A stretch of 64,000 nt of DNA, taken from assembly GCF_023016265.1 (NCBI RefSeq), contig NZ_CP095412.1:3410001-3474000 (forward strand), given 5' to 3'. Both the position numbers and the translations under genes were made by a program. This document shows, one piece after another, positions 28,648-39,809 of the stretch. The first letter of the stretch is position 1; each line of letters starts with the position of its first letter. The notes below the pieces were generated by a model. The model was not told the origin of the DNA and ran no database searches. It was given only the letters and a program-made list of their open reading frames with translations. Source of the stretch: Blastococcus sp. PRF04-17 (GTDB lineage Bacteria; Actinomycetota; Actinomycetes; Mycobacteriales; Geodermatophilaceae).

Positions 28648-28648
28648 G

Positions 28649-29056
28649 TCAGCGCCGGGCGAGCACGACCATCGCCACCGCACCGCTCAGCGCCACCGCG
28701 ACGATCGAGGTCTCGACCGGGTCCACACCGCCGGGGCGGAGGCTCTGCCGGGCGGATCGCTCGAGCAGGTAACCGGGGACCATGACGGCGCCGAGCACCC
28801 GCAGGACCTGCCGGCCCAGATCGTCGCCCCGCGCCACCCGGGCGGTGGCCCACGCCTGGGCGACCATCATGTGGGCCGGTGCGCTGAACGCGGTGCCCGC
28901 CCACAGGGAGTCCCGTCCCACGTGCGCCGGATCGCCGGTGAGCAGCGGGAGCGGGGTGTCGAAGTACCGCCGCCGTCGCAGGGCGACGACCTGGCCGGCC
29001 AGTTGCGCGGCGAGCTGGACTACGGAGACGGCGACGAGCGCCGATCGGTGCGCCAT
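28649..29056 (-). CDS. Hypothetical membrane protein
   Basis: A 135-residue protein with about three or four hydrophobic helices (ALVAVSVVQLAAQLAGQVVAL near the start, VLRVLGAVMVPGYLL, and IVAVALSGAVAMVVLA at the C-terminus). No family is recognised. ATG 29056 follows the Old Yellow Enzyme gene on the same strand by 115 bases. Its stop abuts the convergent SRPBCC gene. Confidence 0.65.
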   Translation of the reverse strand: MAHRSALVAVSVVQLAAQLAGQVVALRRRRYFDTPLPLLTGDPAHVGRDSLWAGTAFSAPAHMMVAQAWATARVARGDDLGRQVLRVLGAVMVPGYLLERSARQSLRPGGVDPVETSIVAVALSGAVAMVVLARR

Positions 29057-29171
29057 GACGCCGCACGCTAGGGCCGTGCGGCGTGCTGTGGGGGTGTTGT
29101 GCACGCTTCCGCGGTCCTGCAGGACCCCGGAGGCGCGCACTCGGCCCCCGGAGCGGGGCCGGTGACCGCGC

Positions 29172-30335
29172 TCAGGCCGGGCGCTCGACCACCTGGACGG
29201 GGTCCGGACCGGTCCACGGTCCGAGGCGGCCGAGCAGCCGGTCCCGCGAGGCGAGCCGGGCGCTGGACTGGATCGGGTAGACCTCGTAGGAACCGCTGAG
29301 CTCGCGGGCGGCACGGGCCGCGAAGTTCGGGTCGTCCTGCGCCTCGCGGGCGATCGCCACCAGGTCGGCTGCACCGGATGCCACGACGGCCTCGGCCTGC
29401 CTGGCGTCGACGATGAGCCCCACGGCCATCGTCGGGATGTCCGCCTCGGCCCTGATCTGCGCGGCGTGCGGCACCTGGTAGCCGTAGCCGATCGGGTGGT
29501 GCCACCCACCGCCCAGGCCGCCGCCCGAGGTGTCGATCGCATCGACGCCCCGCGCCTTCAGCTCGCGGGCGAAGGCGACGGTGTCCTCCAGCGTCACGCC
29601 GTCGGAGGTTCCGTCGACCGACGAGACGCGCACGAACAGGGGCCGGTCCTCGGGCCAGGCCGCGCGGACGGCGTCGACCACCTCGAGCGGGAAGCGCATC
29701 CGCCCTCCGCGGGAGCCGCCGTACCCGTCGGTGCGCCGGTTGGTGAGCGGGGAGAGGAACTGGTTGAGCAGGTAGCCGTGGGCGGCGTGCACCTCGACGA
29801 CGTCGAAGCCCGCCGCGAGCGAGCGCCGTGTCGCGGCCACGAACGCCTCGCGAACCTCGGCCAGCTCGTCCACGGTCAACGCGTGCGGGGTGGGCCAGCC
29901 CGGCGCGACCGGCAGGGCGCTGGCGGACACGGTGGGCCACGGCTCCTCGCCCGGGTGTGCGTTCTCGGTCGTCACCGGACCCTCGCCGTCCCACGGCCGC
30001 TTGCTGGAGGCCTTCGCGCCGGCGTGCGCCAGCTGGATGCCCGCCAGGGAGCCGTGCTCGTGCAGGAAGTCCACGATCCGGGCCATGCCGGGCACGTGGT
30101 CGTCCGACCACAGGCCGGTGTCGCCGTGGCTGATCCGGCCCTCGGGGGTCACGCCCGTCGCCTCCACGACGACCAGACCGAAGCCGCCCAGCGCGTATCG
30201 CCCGAGATGGACCAGGTGGTAGTCCCCGACGAAGCCGTCGGTCGACGTGTACTGGCACATCGGCGCGACGACCAGGCGGTTGGGCAGCGTTCGGCCGCGC
30301 AGGGTCAGGGGTGTGAAGAGGGCAGCTGAGGTCAC
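29172..30335 (-). CDS. NADH:flavin oxidoreductase / Old Yellow Enzyme (YqjM-like)
   Basis: A 387-residue FMN TIM-barrel ene-reductase. It opens ALFTPLTLRGRTLPNRLVVAPMCQYTSTDG, with the Cys typical of the thermophilic-like YqjM class. The catalytic pair is in VEVHAAHGYLLNQFLSPLTNRRTD (His-Ala-Ala-His), followed by GGSRGGRMRFPLEVV. It reduces activated C=C bonds with NAD(P)H, probably against electrophilic or oxidative stress. GTG 30335, divergent from pckG. Confidence 0.94.
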   Translation of the reverse strand: MTSAALFTPLTLRGRTLPNRLVVAPMCQYTSTDGFVGDYHLVHLGRYALGGFGLVVVEATGVTPEGRISHGDTGLWSDDHVPGMARIVDFLHEHGSLAGIQLAHAGAKASSKRPWDGEGPVTTENAHPGEEPWPTVSASALPVAPGWPTPHALTVDELAEVREAFVAATRRSLAAGFDVVEVHAAHGYLLNQFLSPLTNRRTDGYGGSRGGRMRFPLEVVDAVRAAWPEDRPLFVRVSSVDGTSDGVTLEDTVAFARELKARGVDAIDTSGGGLGGGWHHPIGYGYQVPHAAQIRAEADIPTMAVGLIVDARQAEAVVASGAADLVAIAREAQDDPNFAARAARELSGSYEVYPIQSSARLASRDRLLGRLGPWTGPDPVQVVERPA

Positions 30336-30411
30336 GAGACGGAGTCAACACCGGAGGCCGCCAGGGTCTTCCGACCCGAAAGCAAGACGTCCTAGACGTA
30401 ACATCTCTCAC

Positions 30412-30440
30412 GGTTACAGGCGGGGGACCCGCCGGTAACC
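30412..30440. other. Strong hairpin in the pckG leader region
   Basis: GGTTAC-A-GGCGGG pairs with CCCGCC-G-GTAACC around a GGA loop, 100 bases before the pckG start. It could be part of the untranslated leader or an operator. No known riboswitch core is recognised. Confidence 0.55.
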
Positions 30441-30541
30441 TCACCTGATCCGACGTCGTTGCACACGTGGAACGCGCCGGTTGGCAGCCGCACCACCGCC
30501 GGTGCACCCCTCCGCCCGGCAGCCCACAGGATGGAGACGCC

Positions 30542-32356
30542 GTGACTTCCGTGGCCACCCCCGGTCTCGACAACGCCCCCACCACCCACGCCCGCCTGCT
30601 GGCCTGGGTCCGTGAGATGGCCGAGCTGACGACGCCGGACCAGGTGGTGTGGGTGGACGGCACGGACGAGGAGTGGGAGCGGCTCACGCAGAAGCTGGTG
30701 GACGCCGGCACGTTCACCCGCCTGGACAAGAAGCCCAACTCGTTCTGGTGCGCCTCCGACCCCACCGACGTCGCGCGCGTCGAGGACCGCACCTACATCT
30801 GCTCGGTCGACGAGGCCGACGCGGGTCCCACCAACAACTGGATGGACCCGGGCGAGATGAAGTCGATCATGACCGAGCTGTACCGCGGCTCGATGCGCGG
30901 TCGCACGATGTACGTGATCCCGTTCTGCATGGGCCCGGTCGAGGCCGAGAACCCCATGTTCGGCGTCGAGCTCACCGACTCCGAGTACGTCGTCGTCTCC
31001 ATGCGGGTCATGGCTCGGATCGGCAGCGCGATCCTCGAGGCCATGGGTGAGGACCGGCCGTTCGTGCCGGCCATGCACTCGCTCGGCGCCCCGCTCGACG
31101 AGGGGCAGCAGGATGTGCCGTGGCCCTGCAGCGACACCAAGTACATCGTGCACTTCCCCGAGGAGCGGGCCATCTGGTCCTACGGGTCGGGCTACGGCGG
31201 CAACGCCCTGCTGGGCAAGAAGTGCTACTCGCTGCGCATCGCCTCGGTGATGGCGCGCGACGAGGGCTGGCTCGCCGAGCACATGCTGATCCTCAAGCTG
31301 ACCAGCCCTCGGCAGAAGACGTACTACATCGCGGCCGCCTTCCCGTCGGCCTGCGGCAAGACCAATCTCGCCATGCTCGAGCCCACCATCCCGGGCTGGA
31401 AGGTCGAGACGCTCGGCGACGACATCGCCTGGATGCGCTTCGGCGACGACGGCCGCCTGTACGCGCTCAACCCGGAGTTCGGCCTCTTCGGCGTCGCGCC
31501 GGGCACCGGCTGGGACACCAACCCGAACGCCATGCGCACCATCGACCAGGGCAACTCGGTCTTCACCAACGTCGCGCTCACCGACGACGGCGACATCTGG
31601 TGGGAGGGCATGACCGAGGAGCCGCCCGCCCACCTGACCGACTGGAAGGGCCGCGACTGGACGCCGGACAGCGACGAGCTGTCCAGCCACCCGAACAGCC
31701 GGTTCTGCACGCCGATCACCCAGTGCCCGATCCTGGCGCCGGAGTACGCGGATCCGAAGGGCGTGCCGATCTCGGCCATCCTCTTCGGCGGCCGCCGCAA
31801 GACGACGATCCCGCTGGTCAGCGAGGCCCGGGACTGGAACCACGGCGTGTTCATGGGCGCGACGCTCTCCTCGGAGACCACCGCCGCGGCGACCGGCGCC
31901 GTGGGCGTCGTCCGCCGGGACCCGTTCGCGATGCTGCCGTTCATCGGCTACAACGCCGGCGACTACTTCTCGCACTGGGTCGCCACCGGCAAGCAGGCCG
32001 ACGCCACCAAGCTGCCGAAGATCTTCTACGTGAACTGGTTCCGCCGCGACGAGGACGGCGGCTTCCTGTGGCCGGGCTTCGGCGAGAACAGCCGGGTGCT
32101 CAAGTGGGTCGTCGAGCGCCTCGAGGGCACGGCGGCCGCCGTGGAGACGCCCGTCGGCCACGTGCCGACGGTGGACTCCCTCGACATCTCGGGCCTGGAC
32201 CTGACGCCCGAGCAGGTCGAGAAGGCGCTCGCCGTCAAGCCCGAGGAATGGCGCGAGGAGATCCCGCAGATCACCGAGTGGTTCGAGAAGTTCGGGGACA
32301 AGCTGCCCAGCACGATGTGGGACGAGCTGGAGATCCTGAAGAGCCGCCTGGCCTGA
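30542..32356 (+). CDS. pckG: Phosphoenolpyruvate carboxykinase (GTP)
   Basis: Converts oxaloacetate plus GTP to phosphoenolpyruvate, the entry step of gluconeogenesis. The 604-residue length and the GTP-type P-loop [12 protein letters not shown] (from about residue 267, with the reactive Cys) identify the GTP class. Also present are the [12 protein letters not shown] substrate region and [12 protein letters not shown]. The GTG at 30542 follows a GGAG ribosome binding site and gives the normal N-terminus; an earlier in-frame GTG adds unrelated sequence. A leader hairpin lies at 30412-30440. Confidence 0.97.
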   Translation: MTSVATPGLDNAPTTHARLLAWVREMAELTTPDQVVWVDGTDEEWERLTQKLVDAGTFTRLDKKPNSFWCASDPTDVARVEDRTYICSVDEADAGPTNNWMDPGEMKSIMTELYRGSMRGRTMYVIPFCMGPVEAENPMFGVELTDSEYVVVSMRVMARIGSAILEAMGEDRPFVPAMHSLGAPLDEGQQDVPWPCSDTKYIVHFPEERAIWSYGSGYGGNALLGKKCYSLRIASVMARDEGWLAEHMLILKLTSPRQKTYYIAAAFPSACGKTNLAMLEPTIPGWKVETLGDDIAWMRFGDDGRLYALNPEFGLFGVAPGTGWDTNPNAMRTIDQGNSVFTNVALTDDGDIWWEGMTEEPPAHLTDWKGRDWTPDSDELSSHPNSRFCTPITQCPILAPEYADPKGVPISAILFGGRRKTTIPLVSEARDWNHGVFMGATLSSETTAAATGAVGVVRRDPFAMLPFIGYNAGDYFSHWVATGKQADATKLPKIFYVNWFRRDEDGGFLWPGFGENSRVLKWVVERLEGTAAAVETPVGHVPTVDSLDISGLDLTPEQVEKALAVKPEEWREEIPQITEWFEKFGDKLPSTMWDELEILKSRLA

Positions 32357-32448
32357 GGCGGGGTCCGGCCCAGCGGGCCGGGGGTCCCACGGTCGGTAGC
32401 GTGGCGGGCACCGTCTGGACGGCGGTCCCTACTGGAGGCTCCCCGCTC

Positions 32449-33663
32449 GTGGCCAATCCCTACCTGCAGGTCCTGCGCACGCCGCACGCCCTGCCGATGG
32501 TGCTGGCCGCCTTCGTCGGGCGGCTCCCGCTGTCCATGGTGGGGCTGGGCTGCGTGCTGCTCATCGCGGACGAGACCGGCTCCTACGGCCTCGGCGGAGC
32601 CGTGGCCGCCGTGGGAGCGGTCACCACGGCACTCGCCGGGCCGGTGCTGGGCCGGCTGGCCGACGGCCACGGTCAGCGCAAGGTCCTCCTGCCCGTGCTG
32701 GCCGTCTTCGTCGTAGCCGGGGCCAGCTTCCTCGCCGCCGTCAAGCAGGACTGGCCGCTCTGGACGGTGTTCGCCTCGGCCGGGCTCGCCGGCGCCTGCA
32801 TCCCCCCGGTCTCCTCCATGATCCGGGTCCGCTGGACGCACCTGCTCCGCGGCAGCCACCGCCTGCCGACGGCCCTGGCCATGGAGTCCGTCGTCGACGA
32901 GTTCGTCTTCATCGTCGGCCCGGTCCTGGTCACCTTCCTGTCCACGACCGGCCACGCGACCAGCGGCGTCGTCACCGCCTTCACCCTGGCCGCCATCGGC
33001 AGCCTGCTGTTCGCCGCTCAGGGGCGGACCGAACCTCCGCCGGCCGCGCACGAGCACCGCAACGGTCCGTCGGCCATCCGCACTCCGGGGCTGCGCGTGC
33101 TGTTCGTGGTCGGCGCCGCCGTCGGCGCGATCCTCGGCACGCTGGAGATCGCGCTCGTGGCGTTCGCCGACGAGGAGAACGCCAAGGCGCTCTCCGGTGT
33201 GCTGATCGCAAGCCTCGCGGTCGGCTCCATGGCCAGCGGCATCGGCTGGGGCGCGGTGCACTGGCGGCTGCCGCTGCGGCACCGGCTGGCCGCCGTCCTC
33301 GTGCTCCTGACCGTGTGCAGCGTCCCGCTGCTCCTGGTCCAGGACGTGTGGGTCATGGTCCCGTTCGTCATCATCGCCGGCGTCGCGGTGTCGCCGTCCC
33401 TGATCAGCTCGTTCACCCTCGCCGAGCTGCTGGTGCCGCGGTCCGCGGTCACCGAGGCGTTCACCTGGATCGGGACGGCGCTGGGCCTCGGGGTCGCCGT
33501 GGGCGCCTCGGTGGCCGGGAAGATCGTCGACGTCGCCGGCGCCAACATGGCGTTCCTGGTGGCCACGATCGCCGCGGCCGTGGCCGCCATCGTGGTCGGT
33601 GCCTTCCAGCGGCTGCTCCTCGTGCCCGCCGAACACGCCTCCACGCCCGAACTCGTTCGCTGA
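32449..33663 (+). CDS. MFS transporter
   Basis: A 404-residue 12-helix transporter. The GTG at 32449 is preceded by CTGGAGG. It begins LRTPHALPMVLAAFVGRLPLSMVGLGCVLLI, has the loop 2-3 motif GRLADGHGQRKVLL, a membrane-embedded Glu pair in MESVVDEFVFIVGP, and a central loop near residues 190-215. Similar actinobacterial MFS proteins lack an assigned substrate. It lies 92 bases after pckG, possibly by read-through. Confidence 0.9.
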   Translation: MANPYLQVLRTPHALPMVLAAFVGRLPLSMVGLGCVLLIADETGSYGLGGAVAAVGAVTTALAGPVLGRLADGHGQRKVLLPVLAVFVVAGASFLAAVKQDWPLWTVFASAGLAGACIPPVSSMIRVRWTHLLRGSHRLPTALAMESVVDEFVFIVGPVLVTFLSTTGHATSGVVTAFTLAAIGSLLFAAQGRTEPPPAAHEHRNGPSAIRTPGLRVLFVVGAAVGAILGTLEIALVAFADEENAKALSGVLIASLAVGSMASGIGWGAVHWRLPLRHRLAAVLVLLTVCSVPLLLVQDVWVMVPFVIIAGVAVSPSLISSFTLAELLVPRSAVTEAFTWIGTALGLGVAVGASVAGKIVDVAGANMAFLVATIAAAVAAIVVGAFQRLLLVPAEHASTPELVR

Positions 33664-33747
33664 CCAGCGGCGCCGCGGCCATGGACGGGTAGGCCGGACC
33701 CCCGTAGGGTCCCGCCGCGACCTCTCCCCCTACATCCGGACGGCGAC

Positions 33748-36317
33748 ATGACCCCGGCTGATCCGCCCACCGCCGGGCACCGCGTCCGGCGGGTGCTCCG
33801 GCGGCCCGCCCGTCTGTCCGGCAGCGGCCTGCTCGCCCTCCTGCTGTGCGTGCTGTCGGTCGCGGTCGCGATGCCCGCCGGGGCGGCCCCGGTCACCGTC
33901 ACCGCTCGTGACGGGTTCTCCCGGATCGTCTCCGGTGGCTGGGGGACCGCCGACCAGGGCGGCGCCTGGACGGTGCTCACACCCTCCCGGTTCGCCGCGA
34001 CCGGAGGCATGGGCACCATCGCGCTCACCACCGACGGCCGGACCCAGCAGGCGCACCTGCCACAGACCGGCACGAGCAACGACGTGACCATCACCCTCGC
34101 GGCGAGCCGCACGCCCACCGGCGGGGGGCTGTTCGTGTCCGTCTCCGGACGCCGGATCGCCGACGTCGGGCAGTACCAGGCCAAGGTGCGCTGGCTGGCC
34201 GACGGCACGGTCGCCGTCTCACTGGTGCGGCTGGACACCCGCTGGGCCGAGACGGTCCTGGTCCGCGAGGCGACGGTGCCGGGCGTCCGGGGCGTGACCG
34301 GGCAGCAGGTGAAGGTGCGGGTCCAGGTCACCGGCACGTCGCCGACCGCCGTCCGGGCGAAGGTCTGGCAGGCCACCGCGGCCGAACCCGCCGCGTGGAC
34401 CGCCGGCGCCACCGACAACACCGCCCGATGGCAGGTCACCGGCGGCGTGGGGCTGCACGCCTACCTCTCCCGCAGCTCCGTGCCCCTCACGGTCCGGGTG
34501 GACGACGTCGCCGCGTCCCTGACCAGCGACGGCACGGTCGCGCCGCCACCACCCCCGCCGCCCCCGCTCCCCCGGGGCCGGCGGGACCCGGCCCGGTCGT
34601 CCCGCCGCCGCCGCTGACCGGCCGGGGCACCGACCTGGCCGGTGCCGCGCCACTGGGGTCGACGGAGTACCCCGTCCCCAATGGCGCCGTGTTCGTGTCG
34701 CCGTCGGGCGCCGACGCGGGCCCGGGCACGGAGGCCGCGCCGTACCGCACGCTGGCTGCGGCGGTCGCGGCCGCGCCGAACGGCGGCACGGTGGTCCTCC
34801 GCCAGGGCAGCTACAACGAGAACGTCACGATCCCGCGGCACAAGCGGCTCACCGTGCAGTCGGCGCCGAACGAGGTCGTCTGGCTCGACGGCAGCCGCGA
34901 GGTCTCCGGCTGGTCGCCCGACGGCGACGACTGGCGGCTGAGCGGGTGGACGGCGCAGTTCGACCACAGCCCGACCTACACGCCGGGCGCCCCCGACGGG
35001 CGGTCACCGGGCTGGGGATTCGTCGACGCCGCCTACCCGATGGCCGCCCACCCCGACATGGTGTTCGTCGACGGGACGCCGCTGCGGCAGGTGGGTTCAC
35101 GTGCCGCCGTCGTCCCGGGGACCTTCTACGTCGACGACCCCGGGGACCGGCTCTACCTGGGCACCGACCCCGCCGGCCGGGCGGTGCGGGCGAGCACGCA
35201 GACCGTCGGGCTGACGATCCGCGGTGCCGGCAGCGTCATCCGCGGCATCGGGATCCAGCGGTACGCGACGCCGGTGCCCGACAAGGGCGCGCTGCGCTCC
35301 CTCGCTCCCGACGTCACCATCGAGAACGTCGTGGTCCGGGACAACGCGACCCAGGGCATGTACGTCGGCGGGCAGAACCTCGGCGAGCGCAACACGCTCC
35401 GCAACGTCACCGCCGAGCGCAACGGGATGCTCGGCATCGAGTCCTCGTTCTCGGACGGCCTCGTCGTCGCCGGCGTCCGCGCGGTCGGCAACAACACCGA
35501 GCGGTTCAACCAGGCCCCGGTCTCGGGCGGCATGAAGATCTGCAGCGCCCGCGACCTGACCGTCACCGACAGCGTCTTCGCCGACAACCTCGGCACCGGG
35601 CTGTGGTTCGACGAGTCGGTGCACGGGGTGACCGTCGCCCGCAACGACATCCTGCGCAACAGCGGCCACGGGATCTCCTACGAGATCTCCGCGCAGGCAC
35701 TCATCGCCGACAACCTCGTGGTCGGCAACGGCGCCAGCGGCATGAAGATCAACAATGCCTCGCGGATCGACATCTGGAACAACACGGTCCTCGACAACGG
35801 CGGCCGGGCGCTCTGGGTGGCGCAGGACTCGCGGGTGGCCAGCAACCGCAGCACGCCGGGGTACGACCCGCGCCGTCCCAACCCCGACCCGACGGTGACC
35901 TGGCTGCTCGGCCCGGTGACCATCGCCAACAACGTGGTCGGCGGGCGCACGTCGGCGAACTGCCTGCTGTGCGCGCAGGACACCTCGCTGCGGCGCACGC
36001 CGGCGCAGATCGGCCTCACCGTGAACGGCAACGTCTGGACGCGGCCCAGCGCCTCGGCGCCGACCTGGCTGGCCACCTGGCCGGCCGGCTCGAGCAGCAG
36101 CCGCACCTTCACCACCCTCGCCGCGCTGACCGCGGCGACGGGACAGGAGGCCAACGGCGCCGAGTTCACCGCCACCCCGGCCGTGGACGCGGCGTACCGG
36201 CTCACGGGTGACGCCACCTCGGCGATCGGGTCCGTGGCCCGGCCGCTGCCCGCGGTCGTGGCGGCGGTCATCCAGCCGCCCGGCGCCGGACCGACACTGG
36301 GCGTGCGCTTCGGCTGA
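33748..36317 (+). pseudogene. Secreted protein: carbohydrate-binding-like domain plus right-handed beta-helix, one frameshift
   Basis: After repair, a secreted protein of about 856 residues. A long signal peptide (about residues 20-48, ending AMPAGAAP) is followed by a concanavalin-like beta-sandwich (about 50-255: DGFSRIVSGGWGTADQGGAW to LTVRVDDVAASL). Then comes a Pro-rich linker and a right-handed parallel beta-helix (about 300-800) rich in N-G-N turns, starting with a DUF1565-type VFVSPSGADAGPGTEAAPYRTL. The frame breaks inside the C-rich linker (34545-34575), where one base is missing. Such proteins often bind or cleave extracellular polysaccharide; no catalytic residues are assigned. 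Confidence 0.8.
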
Positions 36318-36424
36318 GCGGGCACGTCCGACGTCGACGGTGCCGGCGACCGGCTCCACCTCGGCCCCCGACGGCGGCACACAGGGCAGCAGACAGGGCC
36401 GTGCCGACGGCGTAGCTTCGGCGC

Positions 36425-39081
36425 GTGGCGCTGCCCACGGGGACCGTCACCTTCTGCATGACGGACATCGAGGGCTCGACCCGGCTGCTCGCGGAGCTGG
36501 GCGACGAGTACCCCGGTGTCCTGCTCGCGCACCGGGCCATCGTGCGCGCGGAGCTCGACCGGCACCGCGGCACCGAGGTGGAGACCGAGGGTGACTCGTT
36601 CTTCTGTGTCTTCCCGTCGGCGTCCGATGCCGTGAGGGCCACGGTCGAGGTGCAGCGGTCGCTCGCCGCGTTCGCCTGGCCCGGTGGGCGGCGGCTGCTG
36701 GTGCGCATCTGCCTGCACACCGGGGAAGCGGTGCTCGGCGACGGCGGATACGTCGGCATGGACGTGCACCGCGTGGCCCGCGTCTGCGCCGCCGGCCACG
36801 GCGGCCAGATCCTCCTCACCGCGGCGACCTGGGCGCTCGTGGACGGGCACTGGCCCGACGGCATCGGCGCGATGCCGCTGGGAGCGCACCGGCTGAAGGA
36901 CCTTCCCGCCCCCGAGACCCTCTACCAGTTGGTGGCCGCCGGTCTGGACACGGTGTTCCCGCCCCTGCGCAGCCTGGACGCGCCCGTGTACGAGCTGCCG
37001 GAGGCTCCGGCGCCGATCTTCGGCCGGGACGAGGACGCGTCGCGGGTGGCCGAGCTGCTCGCCCACCACCGGCTGGTCACCCTCACCGGCCCCGGGGGCG
37101 TCGGCAAGACCCGTCTGGCGCTCCATCTCGGCGAACGGCTCCGGCCGGAGTTCCCCGACGGGATCGCGTTCGTGTCCCTCGCCGAGTCCTCCGACTGCGA
37201 TTGCGGATGCGACCTGGTGCCGGAAGAGGTCGCCCGGACGCTGGCCCTCCCCCGGCCTCGTACGGCGGAGAGGGCCTCGTCCGGCTGGCGGGTCATCTGC
37301 GCGGCCGCCGGATGCTGCTGATCCTCGACAACCTGGAGCAGTTCGAGCACGGCGCGCAGGTCGTCGAGAAGCTGCTGCGGACAGCGCCCGGCCCACGCGT
37401 GCTGGCGACGTCGCGGCGGCCGCTCCGGTTGAGGGGCGAGCAGCAGTACCCGCTCGAGCCCCTGACGCGGGAGGCGGCGGTCGACCAGTTCGTCGAGCGC
37501 GCCCGCGCGGTGCGGCCCGGTCTGCGGCTGGGCGAGCAGGAGAGGGCGGCCGTCGAGCGGATCGTCGACGGCGTCGACGGCCTTCCCCTGGCGGTGGAGC
37601 TCGCCGCGGCCCGCGTCGGCACGCTGAGCCTGACCCAGATCGCCGACCGGCTCGGCTCCCAGCTCCGGCTGCTGGTCAGCGGGCCGCGTGATCTCCCCGG
37701 TCGCCAACAGACCGTGCGCAGCACCCTGCAGTGGAGCTACGACCTGCTCGACGAGCCGGCCCGCCGGGTGTTCGCCGCCCTCGCCGTATTCCCTGGCGGT
37801 GCGACGCTCGAGGCGCTGGAGCAGGTCGTGCCCGGCGACCCGGGTGAGCTCGACCTTCCGGTGGAGGAGCTGCTCGACCAGGGCCTCCTCCGACGCGGTC
37901 CCGACGGCTCCGACCGCTTCGTGACCTTGAAGGTGGTCCGTGAGTTCGCCGCCGAGATCCTGGCCCGCGGCGACCGGGCGGACGTGTGGCACCGGGAGGC
38001 GGTGCGGCTGGCCGACCTGGTGGAGGAGAGCGCGCCACAGCTGACCACCGCCGAGCCGGCCGAGGCACTGGACCGGCTGCGGGCCGAGCACGACAACGTG
38101 CGGGCCGCGCTCGTCGTCGCCACCGAGCACGAGCCCGCCCTCGCGGCGCGGATCGCCGCGGGCGTCTGGCGCTACTGGCAGATGCGCGGCCACCTGCGGG
38201 AGGGGCGGGCGGCGCTCGAGGCAGTGCGCGACCACCTGCCGGCCGACGACCCGCGGGCCTGCTTCGCGCTGTACACGGCCCTCGGCGGGGTGGCGTACTG
38301 GCAGCGGGACCTGCCCGCGGGCGAGGCGGCCTACGCGGCCGCCGTCCGACTCGCGGAGCAGAGCGGCGACCCCGCCGACCTGGCGGAAGGCCTGTACAAC
38401 CTGTCCTTCGCCATCTGGCAGCAGGGCCGCCTCGAGGAGGCCACCGAGCTGGCCGAGCGCAGCCGCGAGGTGTTCGCCGGCCTCGGCGACGGCGCGGGCC
38501 TCGCCCGGGTGCTGTGGCTGCGCGGCGTCCTCGCGCTGCTCACCCGCGACCTGGGCACCGCCGAACGGCTGCTGGCGGAGGCGGCCGACCGGCACCGGGC
38601 AGGCACAGATGCCTTCCACCTCGGCTGGTCACTGCGCATGCTGGGGCGCACCTACCTGCTGCAGGGCCGCGCCGACGACGCCCGGGAGCGGCTCGTCGAG
38701 AGCCTGCGCCTGTTCGCCCCTTCCGGCGACGTGTCGGCCCTGGTCCTCCACCTGGCCGACTTCGCGATGCTGGCGGTACTCGACGGCGACGTGGAGCGGG
38801 AGGTGCGCCTGGTCGGCGCCGTGCGGCGGATCAAGCAGCTCACCGGGACCGAGATCGTCGACCACCCGGTGAACGCGGTGTCCGGCCTCGAGGAGACGCT
38901 GACCCGGCTCGGGCCCGAGGCCGACCGCCTGCTCGCCGAGGGCGCGGCCATGACCGACGACGAGGCCGTGCGCTACGCCCTGCACGAGTTCCAGCCCGTC
39001 GGGCGGCATCCCGGCGTCCATCCGCGCACCGCCGCCGACGACGGGATCCGGCCGGACCTGCGGGATAGCCTCCGCTCGTGA
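36425..39081 (+). pseudogene. Class III adenylate/guanylate cyclase-NB-ARC-TPR signalling protein, one frameshift
   Basis: After repair, an 885-residue fusion. The class III cyclase homology domain (about 1-165) has metal-binding FCMTDIEGSTRL and the second Asp in EGDSFFCVF. An NB-ARC-like ATPase follows, with Walker A LTGPGGVGKTRLA near residue 220 and Walker B MLLILDNLEQ. The C-terminal half is TPR-like helices. Unlike many relatives there is no C-terminal LuxR helix-turn-helix, so output may be cyclic nucleotide or protein contact. The break is in CCCCC at 37249-37253; one added C restores LALPPASYGG. Its GTGA stop overlaps the next gene. Confidence 0.82.
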
Positions 39082-39752
39082 CCCGGTCCCGGCCTGCCGC
39101 CGGTGGCGGCCGCCGCCTCGGCGTCGCACCGGAGCGGCTGGGGAAGTGGCTGGACGGCGTGGCCGAGCGCCACGGGGCGTTCGCCGACGTCCGTCTCGAG
39201 AACGGCGCCGTGCACCTGACCTGCGCGGACACGACCACCGTCGCGCTCCGGGCACCGTTCGACTGGGCGCCGGGCCCGGCGCTGCTCACGTCGCTCACCA
39301 CGGGCGTGCGACGGTCTCGCCGGGCCGCCGTGCTCCTCGTGCGCCGCGGTCGCTGGGCCGTGGGCGTCTTCGACGGCAGCGACCTCGTCGTCTCCAAGGT
39401 GGACGCACGCCAGGTGCAGGGCCGGACGGCGGCCGGCGGCTGGTCGCAGCAGCGGTTCGCCCGGCGGCGCGGCAACCAGACCGACGCCGTGGTCGCGGCC
39501 GCTGCCGACACCGCGGTCCGGGTGCTGCTGCCGCACGCGGCGACGGTGGAGGCGCTGTTCACCGGGGGCGACCGCGGGCTGGTGGACGACGTCCTCGCCG
39601 ACGCGCGGCTGGCGCCGCTGGTGGCCCTGCGGCGGGAGCCGGCGCTGGAGGTGGGGGAGCCGACCAAGGCGGTGCTGCTGGAGACGCCGAAGCAGTTCCG
39701 CGCCGTCGACATCGTGATCGTCGAGCCGCAGGACCGCCACCCCTCTCCGTGA
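39078..39752 (+). CDS. acVLRF1-type peptidyl-tRNA hydrolase (Vms1/release-factor fold)
   Basis: A 224-residue actinobacterial VLRF1 protein, related to eukaryotic Vms1/ANKZF1, which cleaves peptidyl-tRNA on stalled large ribosomal subunits. The diagnostic loop GGWSQQRFARRRGNQ holds the catalytic Gln. The preceding VLLVRRGRWAVGVFDG and the C-terminal VLLETPKQFRAVDIVI fit the eRF1-domain-2-like fold. Its GTG overlaps the cyclase-NB-ARC stop, so the two are translationally coupled. The family name is from memory of annotation usage. Confidence 0.85.
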   Translation: MTRSRPAAGGGRRLGVAPERLGKWLDGVAERHGAFADVRLENGAVHLTCADTTTVALRAPFDWAPGPALLTSLTTGVRRSRRAAVLLVRRGRWAVGVFDGSDLVVSKVDARQVQGRTAAGGWSQQRFARRRGNQTDAVVAAAADTAVRVLLPHAATVEALFTGGDRGLVDDVLADARLAPLVALRREPALEVGEPTKAVLLETPKQFRAVDIVIVEPQDRHPSP

Positions 39753-39809
39753 TCATCGGCGAGTGGCTACGGTCGACGGCGTGTCGGACAGCCACATGCC
39801 GATGATCAC
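39749..39809. terminator. Long imperfect hairpin after the VLRF1 gene
   Basis: GTGATCATCGGCGAGTGGCT (39749-39768) pairs with 39790-39809 with two mismatches across a 21-base loop. The left arm contains the VLRF1 stop codon. The right arm overlaps the start of the helicase remnant. Confidence 0.7.
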
